A stretch of 64,000 bases of DNA from Lepidostoma basale (taxonomy: Eukaryota > Arthropoda > Insecta > Trichoptera > Lepidostomatidae). The stretch covers positions 186,001-250,000 of the forward strand of contig JAHDVF020001050.1 of assembly GCA_022606425.2 (NCBI GenBank), written 5' to 3'. Made by a program: the position numbers and the translations under genes. Positions within the stretch are counted from its first letter, which is position 1. Each line of letters opens with the position of its first letter. Shown piece by piece: positions 42,651 to 51,745 of the stretch. The notes under the pieces were generated by a model. It ran no database searches. It was given only the letters and a program-made list of their open reading frames with translations, and was not told the origin of the DNA.

Positions 42651-42654
42651 TTAT

Positions 42655-43045
42655 ATTAAATAAATAGGATACTTAGAATGATCCTGGGACCCAGACCTGG
42701 TGTTGCAGTGGGAACTTGGAGGCATACGACCAACCAAGAGATCCGTATGGTGATCCAGCAGCCCCTTATAACGAGCACCGTGAGAGCCGGTCGCCTAGCA
42801 TGGATTGGGTACGTATGCCGAGCCGAAGAGACCAGAGCAATCAAGACTCTGTGCGCGTCTAGACCAACTGGAGTAAGACCTCGAGGAAGGCCTAGACAAC
42901 GCCTAATGGACAATGTTCTGGCTGACCTGGCTAGGTTGGGCAAATCGGACTGCTGGGAGCGAAAGGCGCAGGATCGAGGAGCTTGGCGAAAAATCATCAA
43001 GGAGGCTAAAAATCTTCAAGAGTTGTATGGCCATAGAAAGTAAGT
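42655..43045 (+). mobile_element. LINE-W, open C-terminal frame
   Basis: Continuous 121-codon frame: MILGPRPGVAVGTWRHTTNQ, RAGRLAWIGYVCRAEETRAI, GVRPRGRPRQRLMDNVLADL and QDRGAWRKIIKEAKNL, stop in AAAGTAAGTAAGTAA. The short AAGT tail follows the stop directly. Good condition suggests a recent, 5'-truncated copy. Confidence 0.8.
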
Positions 43046-43280
43046 AAGTAAATAAATCACGTGACAGACAGAAATGTGACAGATATCACTTACCGAATGC
43101 ACGAACTAAGACAGGGCAATCGAGGATATTGAACAATGGACTGAAACTTTACAATGAACTACCAAAAGATACAAGGAGTCTCACTACGACTCAATATAAA
43201 ATATATCTGAAACAATACATAATTAATAGTAAGATCTAAAAATGTATCCATAAAACTCAATTGGTTTAAAAAAAAAAAAA
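43046..43280 (+). mobile_element. LINE-Y 3' end with A tail
   Basis: DRYHLPNARTKTGQSRILNN, LYNELPKDTRSLTTTQYKIY, stop, then an A-rich run (43268-43281). It follows LINE-W directly. Confidence 0.75.
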
Positions 43281-43502
43281 ATCAATGTTACACCAAAAAG
43301 CAATCGAGATTTCACTATATAATGGAGTTAGTCAATCAGTTCATCTTAATCATAACATCCTGATAAATATACAACGCACAATATCAAGCTTTTCATCTTT
43401 ACCCGTGTCTTGCGAACGACTTAAGAATAATAGTATTTGTTTAATAACTAATGATCTCATCAAATTTCGTCACTCTAATTAACACAAATATTTCCTTCCT
43501 TG

Positions 43503-43850
43503 TCACCATACTATTGACACTTTGAGCCTACACTTGAGATCAAGCTTAGATAGATGGCACCTAGACGGGACTTGGACCCACCTTTGCTGCACGTCGGAGA
43601 TCATACACTTTGGCACTAAACCTTCGAAATTGATCCATTGGTTCGGTGAGCACGGACCGCGACTGGAATATTCGTAACACGTTCCGTTCCCCAAGTAGGG
43701 GACGAATCTCTGGGAGTCTGGGAACCTCCCGTTGTCCTTGCGGCACAGGTCCTTGCGGCACTCGCCCACCTTGGGGTCCCCCGCGTAGCTGACCACTTCT
43801 GTCTTGTTGCAGGGCCCTCGCGTGTACGGTTTGTGACATCCGTGTTTGTT
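43503..43850 (-). CDS. Exon 5 of the DUF4789-like gene: second large module exon and stop
   Basis: 115 codons plus TGA (43505-43503) after acceptor GTTTAG|AACAAA. It starts NKHGCHKPY and contains GPC, SYAGDP, CRKDLC, PYLGNGTC, RGPCSPNQW and LVPKC, matching exon 3. It then ends quickly (RCHLS, LKCRL), so this copy lacks the long tail of exon 3. Confidence 0.78.
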   Translation of the reverse strand, partial: NKHGCHKPYTRGPCNKTEVVSYAGDPKVGECRKDLCRKDNGRFPDSQRFVPYLGNGTCYEYSSRGPCSPNQWINFEGLVPKCMISDVQQRWVQVPSRCHLSKLDLKCRLKVSIVW

Positions 43851-46800
43851 CTAAACAGAAAAATATACTTATTTGTGAGGTTAGCTGATAAAAAATAATA
43901 ATTATTGTTTATCTATTATTTATTCATTGAATCTAATGATTTTACTGAAATCTCTAGATTGAAGTGCATTAAAAATAATAATTTCATAAAAATAAGTTTT
44001 TTTTATTATTAACTACTTCCACATCGACGACTGGGTCCACCTCACTGAGACCAGTCTGTCGATGCCAGATAGCCTGGCGAAACCGGTCGCTGTCGAAATT
44101 AAGACAATACGTGGAAGTACTTAATAAAAAAAATATCGCTCTATTTCATTATAATGCATATCATATAATTAATACGAATGAAAACGTATTGACATGACAT
44201 ATGGAATAGAAACGAGAGCTGACCCCATCAGAACAAAAAGTCTCCTAAAAACCACAGAGATGAAGACTCTCCGATCCGTTGCGGGAACGATACTCCGAGA
44301 CAGAATAAGAAATTTTGAAATAAGAAAGATCTGCAATGTAGAAGATGTCATGCGATGGGGAAGACTGAGAAGATGCTTCTGGAGAGATCATGTGGAAAGA
44401 ACATGTTCTGAAAGAGTGATCAATATAGCCGCAAATAAAGTACCAACAGGAAATCGACCTGCGGGAAGACCACCTAAAAGATGGCGAGACAGTTGGACAT
44501 CTGTATCTCAAGAACAGGCTCCGAGAAATAACAGGACACAGTCCTAAATAAAGCAGAAGAAGAAGACGAAGAAAACTTTTTTAGAAGTTTTTCGCCTTTC
44601 ATAATCAAATGTTGTGGTACAAAGTTCACTAACACACATCCCGTCTACGTGAGATTTGATAATGCCTTAGAAAGGAGAAACATATTATTCCTATAAACTA
44701 GAATAAAACTTCTAGAAAACGTTTTTATTCGTATTAATTAAAACTCCTCTAATGGGGCCAGTGGAGGACTGCCTGTGGAGGAGGCTAAATTCTATATCGG
44801 AATGTAACGCCGAGAAGTAGAAAAAGAAGAAGTGAAAGTTTTATTTTGTGTTTTTCAAGAACGCGAAAATTCTGGTTATTCCAATGATTTAAAGAGTATG
44901 CAGGCACACGTGACCTGACATTTAATTGCACCTACCATCACACTGAATTCTCCCTTCTGACATTTGCACGAGGCGTGTTTCAGGCTGTTGATGACGGTGT
45001 AACCTAATTTGCATTTTCTGTCTTCCGTCAATATGTCCACACATCTTCGCAAGGTCGGCCACCAGATCTACAATGCATTCAGATATGTATTTTTGATTTA
45101 AAAGGCTAACTTACTTTCCATTATACGAGGAAAACATGTTTAAGATGGTTTATTTCTATTTTAATTTTTTATACACTTTGTATATATTATGAAGACATGT
45201 TTCGGACAAACAGTAATTCTTCAGTAAAGATACATATTTATAAAAATATTATAAAATTGTTGTTGTTTACATGATCTGACATATGTTATAAAGATTTATT
45301 TTGGAACGTTTATGCTTTTGTTATAACAAATATTATGTTATAACAAAAGCACAAACGTTCCAAAATAAATCTTTATAACATCTGTCAGATCATGTAAACA
45401 ACAACAATTTTATAATATTTTTATAAATATGTATCTTTACTGAAGAATTACTGTTTGTCCGAAACATGTCTTTATAATTTTATTTTTTTAATACCAAGTG
45501 TATAAAAAAGAAAAATAGAAAAAAAACATCATAACAACACAAAGTATGGCGTATATAGAACACATTTAAGATGGTTCATTACTATTTTTTGTGTTAATCT
45601 CATCACTTCGACGAGAATGATTAATTAAAGAAAACCATCTTAGAATTAGTTAATTCACGAAACTGCATAACATGACACTCTTTAAATAAGAACGAGCATT
45701 AAAATCATGTATCGATTTGGAACGTAATAATTAACGAACACCTCTGCTAATCTATTTGACTGCGAAATTATTATAAGAATATTAGCATATCTTCATCTTC
45801 CTGTCTCCTTCCATTTACTCGGGTGTGCTCTTCTCATATGGAGATATCAGGACTGTCTGTCCTTGGTGGCGTCTGGTGAGATCCGGAACACTCAGGTACT
45901 TCGGGTATTGTATAATTCCCTGGTAAGAAGTCGGATGGAATATACTTAGTTCCGTTATTTGGCCACCGTCTGGGATCCGGTATTCACTGATGGAGGAGCG
46001 AGTAGAGAAAAAATTTCTTTACCTCAGGGAGTGAGGTTATTACCCGTGGCTCTTTCCGACTGAATTCTTGCTAGTATGCTAAGTGACCAATCATTGGAGA
46101 GAAGGAGGAATATCCAATTGGGAGTTCACTTCTTTATATCCGGCCATATACATAACTCGGATGCCCTGAGTGATGTAGGTCAATTTGTCCTTGATAATAC
46201 CTTCGTCAAAGATAGCACATATTGTTTTATCAGAACCAACCTGCCAATGGTTATGACTGTCGCAATCTTATTGCTTAATCGGGTCGCTTCGGAGGTCGAC
46301 ATATTTTGTGATATGTGAGTTGCCTCGGGGATGCAATATCAATGTAATGATTCTTTCTAATTCTTAATATTAATGTTTTTTTTACGCTTCTCTTATAAAT
46401 TCTTATAATATAATTGCAAACGATCTGGAATTATATGTCTGTCATGTTTGTGATTTTTATATAAATTAATGAAAAAATGAAATAAATGAGACTCCTTTGA
46501 ATGAGTCCCATCCATGTGAACTTGGGTCTGCTACGTCCTCTGGGTCGCTGGTCCGCTTCCATTACCCTTCATGTAACATGATCAGCTGAGCGCTGCATGA
46601 CGTGGCCGTCCCCTCTTCAGACGATTCTCCTCAGGTTTATCCAAGACCCCAATCTGAAACTGCTACGGATTGGGATGTTACTGATATGGTCGAGCAGCGT
46701 TATTACGCCTGCCCACCTCAGCATCCTCATTTTAGCGCTGTGCAGTTTGTCCTGTTGTTTTTTGGGCTACTAATTCTCCGAACTATAGGTCATGGCTGTT

Positions 46801-49800
46801 GCACCGTCACCTTGTACACCTCTCCCTTTATGTGGACCAGCATTCGCTGGTCGCAGAGTACTCCCGATAACTCTCACCACTTTATCCATCCGGTATTTAT
46901 CCTGTTGGTGATGTCGGTGGCTACTGTCTCGTCATAGGTACTTGAATCTGTCAACTCCTTCAAGGGAGCATCCAGAAGATATATGGTACCATGATCCCCA
47001 GAGCCGCTAAAGCAACAATGCATTACTTCGATTTCTGACGACTAATTCGCAATGCGGCCCCCTCCAGGACCACTCTTCACTCCTTAATCATTAGTTTCAG
47101 ATCTTCTCACTCATTGTTGATGAGAACGATTATTATTATTATTCTGATAACTTGTATTTTAAGTGCACCGTTTTGTAAAATCAATTACTCCAAGGGCGCA
47201 CTAGGAAATGACTGACCGAACAGTGCAGTCTTTAAAAGTTTCTTAAATTTAATGTCACTATCCTCATACTAATACTAACATGAAGGCTATTCCACGCCAA
47301 CGGACCCGCAACGCTGAAAGCACGATCATAGAAAGTCATCTGTATACAGGAGATTCTGAGAAACCTGGTAGTATAGCTCCACCATCAGATGATCTATTAC
47401 GATATTAAATAGGAGCGGACTCTGCACCGATCCCTGATGGACTCCGATAATAATATTAGCATATAATAATACAAGTAAAATATTATTTAGATCTGATGAT
47501 GAAACAAACCTTAAATGACAAATTAGTTGTGCTGCCGTTGTTATTCTTCACGAGAGCGACCCTACCGCCATCTTTTTCTCCGCTCCACCGCAGATCATCG
47601 CACTTCCGGGTAACATTCTGGTAAGATTCTGCTATTTCTCCAGGGAATAAGAAGTCCACATTGAATTCCTCTAAATCTGCAATGACGTTCTTGTTTGAAG
47701 GTTTAAAATGGCAAGAGATGTTTTCTGGTGTCACGTGACAGAAAAATGTATTTGGCTCGTCAATATTATTAACACATTTTGGTATTAACCCGTCCAAAGC
47801 GAATGTTTCTTCGACGAGGGCGTAATCTTGGGTGATTATAGTCTGGTTGTTGGGACAGGGTGTTGAGGAACGAAGCTGGTGGCATGTTCCATTCCCAAAG
47901 TATGGGAAGTACATTTTTTGGGCAGGGAGTCCCTTATTGAGTTCTGCGCACGCGTCAGGGCGGCAGACCGCCGTGTCGGGGTCTCCTCCGTAGCTGGCGA
48001 GCTCTCCATCGGAACACGGTCCTTGCTTATACGGCATGCTGCAGCCGTGTTTATCCTGGGAATATTTTCAATCTATTAGATTTCATCTTTTAACCTCTGA
48101 CAACTCTTCACGTGTAACGCTGCCATGTCATTACTAAAATTATAAATCTTCGCACAAATTATTTTTATGAACGACGATTAGATCAAAAGGCGCTGTAAAA
48201 TTAGCATTCTCCAGATAAAATTATTATAAAAAAAACGAATGCGGGTTTTAAAAAAACTGTTTTTTATTCTTTATGATAAAGTTGTTTTGTATTTGTTATA
48301 ATTGTAAAAAAAATCTCATGCTGTTTTGATCTGATGGAATTCATGTGACAATAACATGTCATGAGAATAGATAAACATGTGTAGATAGTAATTGAATTAA
48401 AATAATCTGAAGTATAACAAAAATGTGAAAGCAACGGAAAACTATCACATTTAACGGCCCAAGTGGCATACCGTGAACATGCAAACTAAAGACAATATTG
48501 CTAATAATATTAACCCATTTGCCACTTCATCATATACAGATTAAGCACACATTTGTATAAGAGATCTTATTTCAACTGCATATATTCTACCTTCATCCTT
48601 GTTTTACCAGTTCGGTACGCACAAGAATACCATTGTGCACAGTCATTTTAGATTTTTAAGAAACAATAAATATGCGATGTATGAAGGCTCCCTACTTGAA
48701 CAGGATATTCTCCTTCCGGACAAGCACAGCTCCCGTACAGCGTGTGTCCCTCTATAGTCGCCTCTCCTCGCCCCTTGCAGATGTCCTTCTCCCTCTCGAG
48801 GTCCACGCAGCGATCTTCAGATGGCCACCACACCTGGAATACTCTACAAACTATAGCACAATACACTAACGGGCAGTGGCGGTACTCCCATAGAAGCTCA
48901 GATACCCGGCTTGCGTAAGAAATTTTGAATCAAAACCCCTAATCTGAATAATCTTGCCCCCGCATAAACCAACAACCCACCTAATCACCTTCCAACAATG
49001 TTGCCATCAGACGTAAGAGGAATAGCCACAACAGCTGAACCTCTGTAAATTAGAAGAGGTTTTGATTCAAAATACTACAAAAACTTTTAAGATATTTTTA
49101 ACCTATCTCCTTCTTCTTCTTTCTTCGTTTCCTCATCACTGAGGGTCGTGAATGGAACTGCCCGTAGCTAAAACAAAATGCCTCCTATCTTCTATGTTCT
49201 CCGCAGTCCGCACCGCCAAGTAGAGGTTTCCCCCGTAATAGGTTTTTAACATACAATGTGGTCTCAAATTATGTAAATTTACGTGACAATAAAATAGCGA
49301 CAGATTTGCTATCTATCACATGTCTATACCAATTATAAACCCTTTACATCGAATAGGCTCGCACTGTAATAATGTGAAGAGCTATTCAACAAAATAATAA
49401 TGATATTAATATTTAAAGTCGAGGAAGGCCAAGGAAGACACGGCATGGCCAAATTATAGCTTTACCCTTTACATCGATTAGGCTCGCGCTGTAATGATGC
49501 AAACTGCTATTCAACAAAATAATAATTATATTAATAATAAAAGTGAAGGAAGGCCAAAGAAGACATGCCATGACCAATTTATATAGTAGCAATACACTTT
49601 GGCTCGTGCTGTAATGATCCAAAGAGCTATTCAACAAAATAATAATAATATTCATATCAAAAGTGGAGAAAGGCCAAGGAAGACATAGCTTGACCAAATT
49701 AATCAATTACTGAAATGCGGCCATATTTGAAGTAGGAACAATTGACGAGCGTGCATGTCACGGTGTGTGAATGTGGAGAGTTTTGTCAGGATATAACAGT

Positions 49801-50814
49801 ATGGCAGTTCATTCTCTCTTCCTACCCTTCCGGAGAAACGGGGTGATGGTTAGTTGAATATTTAAAAATATTATTTATAATAATAATATAACCACAAAAC
49901 CACTTACAATCTCTATTATAGAATATATAATTAATAATTTTGGTCCATTGTTTTGGCGAAAATACTATGATACCTTAACATTTTAAACTGTTAATGAATA
50001 AACTTTGTTTTTTTACATAAAACATAAAGATTCGAAAAATCACGAAAATTTGACATTTGACATATTATTGTAACACCTGATGATGTCAACATAGGTTGAT
50101 GAAACAGCTGTCGCGTAAAATAAAATACAATTGTGATACAAAAAACAAAGTTTATTCATTAACAGTTTAATATTTATGGTCTATGTTCTAATGAGCTTTA
50201 ATAAAAATTATCTCGTATCTAGCAAGTTTCAAACAGATTTTTTTTAGATGAACATTGTTATATTTTATAATAAATACGGGTATTATTATTTAAAATAATT
50301 TTAATTGTATTATCGAATCAATTGGTTTCGCTCCCGCCGGAGTTTCGTCAGGGTTACAAAAAAATGCGTTTGAAATTATTTTTAATAATGCCACACCACA
50401 AATTTATTGTTTCATACGAAATTTTAATTAACATTTTATTTAAAATGATACAATATTGAAATCTTAAGTATGTTTTTACTGCAATTAAAAAAAGTTTTAA
50501 TTTATTTCAGGTTCTTTGAAGAACTTCATTTATTGAGAAACTTCTCGTTTATAAAATAAACAAAAAATAACATAAAGAAAACAAACAATAAGAATGTAAA
50601 TTTAAAATAGCTATAACGAAAACAATGTGTCTATAGCGATATTTAAAAAAAGGGTTATTACCTGAAATCCTTCACTTGTCAAATTTTTCTTTTCTAAAAA
50701 ATCACCATCATTTTCTATAAACACAACTAAATCATCACACTTAGAACCATGGTCCACGGGATGCTGGGAACTTAAACATCCAATTGAAATAATAAGAACG
50801 ATTCTTAATAACAT
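43503..50814 (-). CDS. Secreted cysteine-rich protein with two tandem DUF4789-like modules, five coding exons
   Basis: Joined coding exons on the minus strand are 50814-50662, 48833-48696, 48055-47510, 45067-44936 and 43850-43503, giving 438 aa. Every donor is GT, every acceptor AG, and every junction is phase 0, so the frame stays open throughout. Residues 1-16 form a hydrophobic signal peptide ending CLSS before QHP, so the product should be secreted. Exons 2+3 and exons 4+5 encode the same module: WWP...RCVD, CxC, GE[YF], [DN]KHGC, PY, GPC, SY[GA]GDP, CRxDxC, P[YF]x[FL]GNGTC and LxPKC. This cysteine and GNGTC pattern resembles insect DUF4789 proteins as I recall them; the molecular function is unknown. 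The conserved cysteines suggest disulfides and NGT is a possible glycosylation site. An ATTAAA (rc of 43439-43444) lies about 60 nt past the stop. Exon structure is strong; the family name is moderate. Confidence 0.75.
43920..44160. mobile_element. Foldback family C, copy C3, in intron 4
   Basis: Flank TGATTTTACTGAAATCTCTA, arm AACTACTTCCACATCG against TACGTGGAAGTACTTAATAA. Hammerhead-like core at the tip. Confidence 0.6.
44056..44088 (+). ncRNA. Hammerhead ribozyme-like core (family C3)
   Basis: CTGTCGA, extra T, stem II GCCAG/CTGGC, GAAA (44079-44082), CCGG, TC. Same core variant as C2, so the change is ancestral to the family. Confidence 0.45.
44166..44740. mobile_element. Foldback family A, copy A9, split by LINE-T, in intron 4
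   Basis: Left arm AATACGAATGAAAACGTA stops at 44186. The rest resumes after LINE-T at about 44575 with TTAGAAGTTTTTCGCC and ends AACGTTTTTATTCGTATT. The tip keeps TTGATAATGCCTTAGAAAGG, GAAACATATTATT. Confidence 0.6.
44188..44572 (+). mobile_element. LINE-T with (GAA)n tail inside foldback A9
   Basis: Continuous frame MTYGIETRADPIRTKSLLKT, EMKTLRSVAGTILRDRIRNF, EDVMRWGRLRRCFWRDHVER, GNRPAGRPPKRWRDSW, then AGAAGAAGAAGACGAAG. On the strand opposite to the host gene. Confidence 0.8.
44936..45067 (-). CDS. Exon 4 of the DUF4789-like gene: second small module exon
   Basis: 44 codons between acceptor TTGTAG|ATCTGG and donor GTGATG|GTAGGT, phase 0. It starts IWWPTLRRCVD and contains ASCKCQKGEF, matching exon 2 cysteine for cysteine. 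It was identified by translating the minus strand between exons 3 and 5. Confidence 0.75.
45170..45490. mobile_element. Foldback family G, copy G2, near-perfect palindrome in intron 3
   Basis: Arms 45185-45328 and 45336-45479 are almost exact complements around a 7-bp loop (ATGCTTTTGTTATAACA / TGTTATAACAAAAGCA). Each arm carries a hammerhead-like core near its outer end (minus 45224-45194, plus 45440-45470): exact CTGAAGA, GAAA, CATG, TC, but stem II (ATTACTGTTTGTCC) no longer pairs. Confidence 0.75.
45790..46345 (+). mobile_element. LINE-P fragment (jockey-like RT to C-terminus) in intron 3
   Basis: VLYNSLVRSRMEY, YPWLFPTEFL-like region, MLSDQSLERRRNIQLGVHFF, DALSDVGQFV, RTNLPMVMTVAILLLNRVAS. 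The second half is one open frame. Collinear with 51370-51741 on the other strand. Confidence 0.75.
46490..47095 (-). mobile_element. LINE-U fragment, minus strand, in intron 3
   Basis: Minus frames: YDETVATDITNRINTGWIKW, ELSGVLCDQRMLVHIKGEVY, basic C-terminal pieces and the THSKES block shared with 11225-11260. The longest LINE-U copy here, in host-gene orientation, several breaks. Confidence 0.7.
47130..47230 (+). mobile_element. LINE 3' scrap with (ATT)n
   Basis: GTGCACCGTTTTGTAAAATC and CGCACTAGGAAATGACTGAC recur reversed at 59070-59170. Confidence 0.5.
47325..47460 (-). mobile_element. LINE reverse-transcriptase fragment with YTDD box
   Basis: Minus frame GVHQGSVQSPLLFNIVID (RT block 4, compare GVRQG..L.PLLF), 15 residues, then LLYTDDF (catalytic Y-x-DD box) and a stop. 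It is the only catalytic-palm fragment seen; it lies about 50 bp beyond the exon 3 donor. Confidence 0.6.
47510..48055 (-). CDS. Exon 3 of the DUF4789-like gene: first large module exon
   Basis: 182 codons from acceptor TTCCCAG|GATAAA to donor AAG|GTTTGT, phase 0 at both ends. It opens DKHGCSMPY and contains GPC, SYGGDP, CRPDAC, PYFGNGTC and LIPKC, all shared with exon 5. It then has an extra tail of roughly 80 residues (FFCHV, ISCHF, RKCDD) that is shorter and different in exon 5. Several NxT/S sequons are present. This is the best protein-coding stretch of host origin in the window. Confidence 0.8.
48330..48454 (+). mobile_element. SINE body fragment in intron 2
   Basis: ATGGAATTCATGTGACAATA, ACATGTCATGAGAATAGAT, AAGCAACGGAAAACTATCAC match 24010-24178. 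The tRNA head is missing. Confidence 0.6.
48548..48642 (-). mobile_element. LINE-X scrap, minus strand, intron 2
   Basis: GAGATCTTATTTCAACTGCA and CATTGTGCACAGTC match the MRSLR...VHNGVLV coding region in reverse. Confidence 0.5.
48696..48833 (-). CDS. Exon 2 of the DUF4789-like gene: first small module exon
   Basis: 46 codons between an ATTCCAG| acceptor and a CAA|GTAGGG donor, phase 0 at both ends. It starts VWWPSEDRCVD and ends CACPEGEYPVQ, with four cysteines. It is the paralogue of exon 4: WWP, RCVD, a central C, SC(A/K)C and GE(Y/F) line up. Confidence 0.75.
49258..49335 (+). mobile_element. SINE body scrap in intron 1
   Basis: ACGTGACAATAAAATAGCGA, GATTTGCTATCTATCACATG. Confidence 0.5.
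49340..49855 (+). mobile_element. LINE-X 3' end with triplicated segment, intron 1
   Basis: GGCTCGCRCTGTAATRATG-type text starts at 49356, 49481 and 49601 (periods 125 and 120). Each unit ends in GGAAGGCCAA(G/A)GAAGACA, the GRPRKTWHDQ coding block. After the third unit it continues to the end GAAACGGGGTGATGGTTAG. Confidence 0.75.
49937..50178. mobile_element. Foldback family B, copy B2, intron 1
   Basis: Outer flank TTGGTCCATTGTTTTGGCG (reverse of the B1 right flank), arms TTAAACTGTTAATGAATAAA / TTTATTCATTAACAGTTTAA. One arm's tip is lost; the other has the best hammerhead core in the window. Confidence 0.7.
50077..50112 (+). ncRNA. Hammerhead ribozyme, best candidate (family B2)
   Basis: CTGATGA (50077-50083), extra T, stem II GTCAAC/GTTGAT with loop ATAG, GAAA (50101-50104), palindromic stem III CAGCTG (50105-50110), TC (50111-50112), predicted cleavage after C50112. 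Local stem I is weak (ACAC/GCGT, three of four pairs). It lies antisense to the host gene, in intron 1. Confidence 0.6.
50180..50600. mobile_element. Unassigned intron sequence with a hammerhead-like core (family M)
   Basis: Minus strand 50351-50325: exact CTGACGA, AA, stem CTCC/GGAG with GGCG loop, C, GAAA, then CAATTG palindrome (50319-50324), but AT instead of TC follows. Arms are not clear. Confidence 0.35.
50662..50814 (-). CDS. Exon 1 of the DUF4789-like gene: start codon and signal peptide
   Basis: The ATG is at 50814-50812, and 51 codons end at a CAG|GTAATA donor (phase 0). The first 16 residues are hydrophobic (MLLRIVLIISIGCLSS), a classic secretion signal. The mature start QHPVDH is followed by an acidic stretch with one cysteine (SKCDD). 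This ATG was chosen because the signal peptide begins at it and the next exon continues in frame. A TCAGT initiator-like motif (rc of 50900-50904) about 90 nt upstream may mark the transcription start. Confidence 0.7.
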
Positions 50815-51020
50815 TATTATGACACCCGAACGAAAGAGATTGATATTTATTAATAATTAAGCCATGGTCAGTGTCTTGGAACCGCGGTTTAATTGTCTCA
50901 CTGATGAGCACCAGGTTTACGGCTGGCGGGCGGTTAACTGGCCGCGGTGTACTCGTATGTGCGATGAATCGTGTTTGTAGAAGCGCTGCTCTCTGACCCG
51001 AGTGAGTCACCCGCCGATGA
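50815..51020 (-). promoter_or_regulatory. Candidate promoter and 5' UTR of the DUF4789-like gene
   Basis: This stretch immediately upstream of exon 1 is GC-richer than its surroundings and free of recognised repeats. It holds a TCAGT initiator-like motif (rc 50900-50904), a palindromic AACCGCGGTT (50880-50889) and an AP-1-like TGAGTCA (51003-51009). No TATA box sits at the expected distance. The role is inferred from position only. Confidence 0.3.
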
Positions 51021-51239
51021 TGGTTAGAATTTGGTTAAAAAACCTGTTGTGACGAGTCTCAACCCATATTATATTTAGATGTCACGATTAATACGAAGGT
51101 CGGTAAAATGAATAAGACACAGGAAAATAATAATCAGCGGCGGAGCGATCATTTAGGACGCGACACAACTAAAACAACCATTGCACCATATATTAATGAG
51201 TTATGAAATAATCATGATATGAACTATAGCAGATTTAAC

Positions 51240-51745
51240 ATTTCATCTCATTTATTTTAATAAAAATCACAAACATTACAGACATACAATTCCAGATCGT
51301 TTGCAATTACATTATAAGAATTTATAAGAGAAGCATTAAAAATATATTAAGATTAAGAATAAGAAAGAATCATAACATTGATATTGCATTCCTGAGGCAA
51401 CTCACACTATCACGAAATATGTCGACCTCCGAGGCGATCCGATTAAGCAATAAGATTGCACTACCCACAGGCATAACCATTGGCAGGTTGGTTCTGCAGC
51501 GCGGCAAATAAAACGATCTGTGCTGTCTTTGACGAAGGTCATCAGGGATAAATAGACCTACATCACTCAGGACATCCGAGTTTTGTATACGGCCGCCAAT
51601 AAGCTGAAAGAAGTGAACTCCCAAGTGGATATTCCTCCTTCTCTTCAATGATTGGTAGCTTAGCATAACTTGCAAGAATTCAGTCAAACATTCGGGTAGG
51701 TGAGTCTTCGTTTCGTAGTTCTTTCTGTGACGTTTCAGCAACCGT
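51240..51745 (-). mobile_element. LINE-P fragment, minus strand
   Basis: Minus frame: QVMLSYQSLKRRRNIHLGVH, RIQNSDVLSDVGLF, RQRQHRSFYLPRCRTNLPMV, AILLLNRIASEVDIFRD. Cleanest LINE-P copy; the plus-strand AT tail lies at about 51240. Confidence 0.8.
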
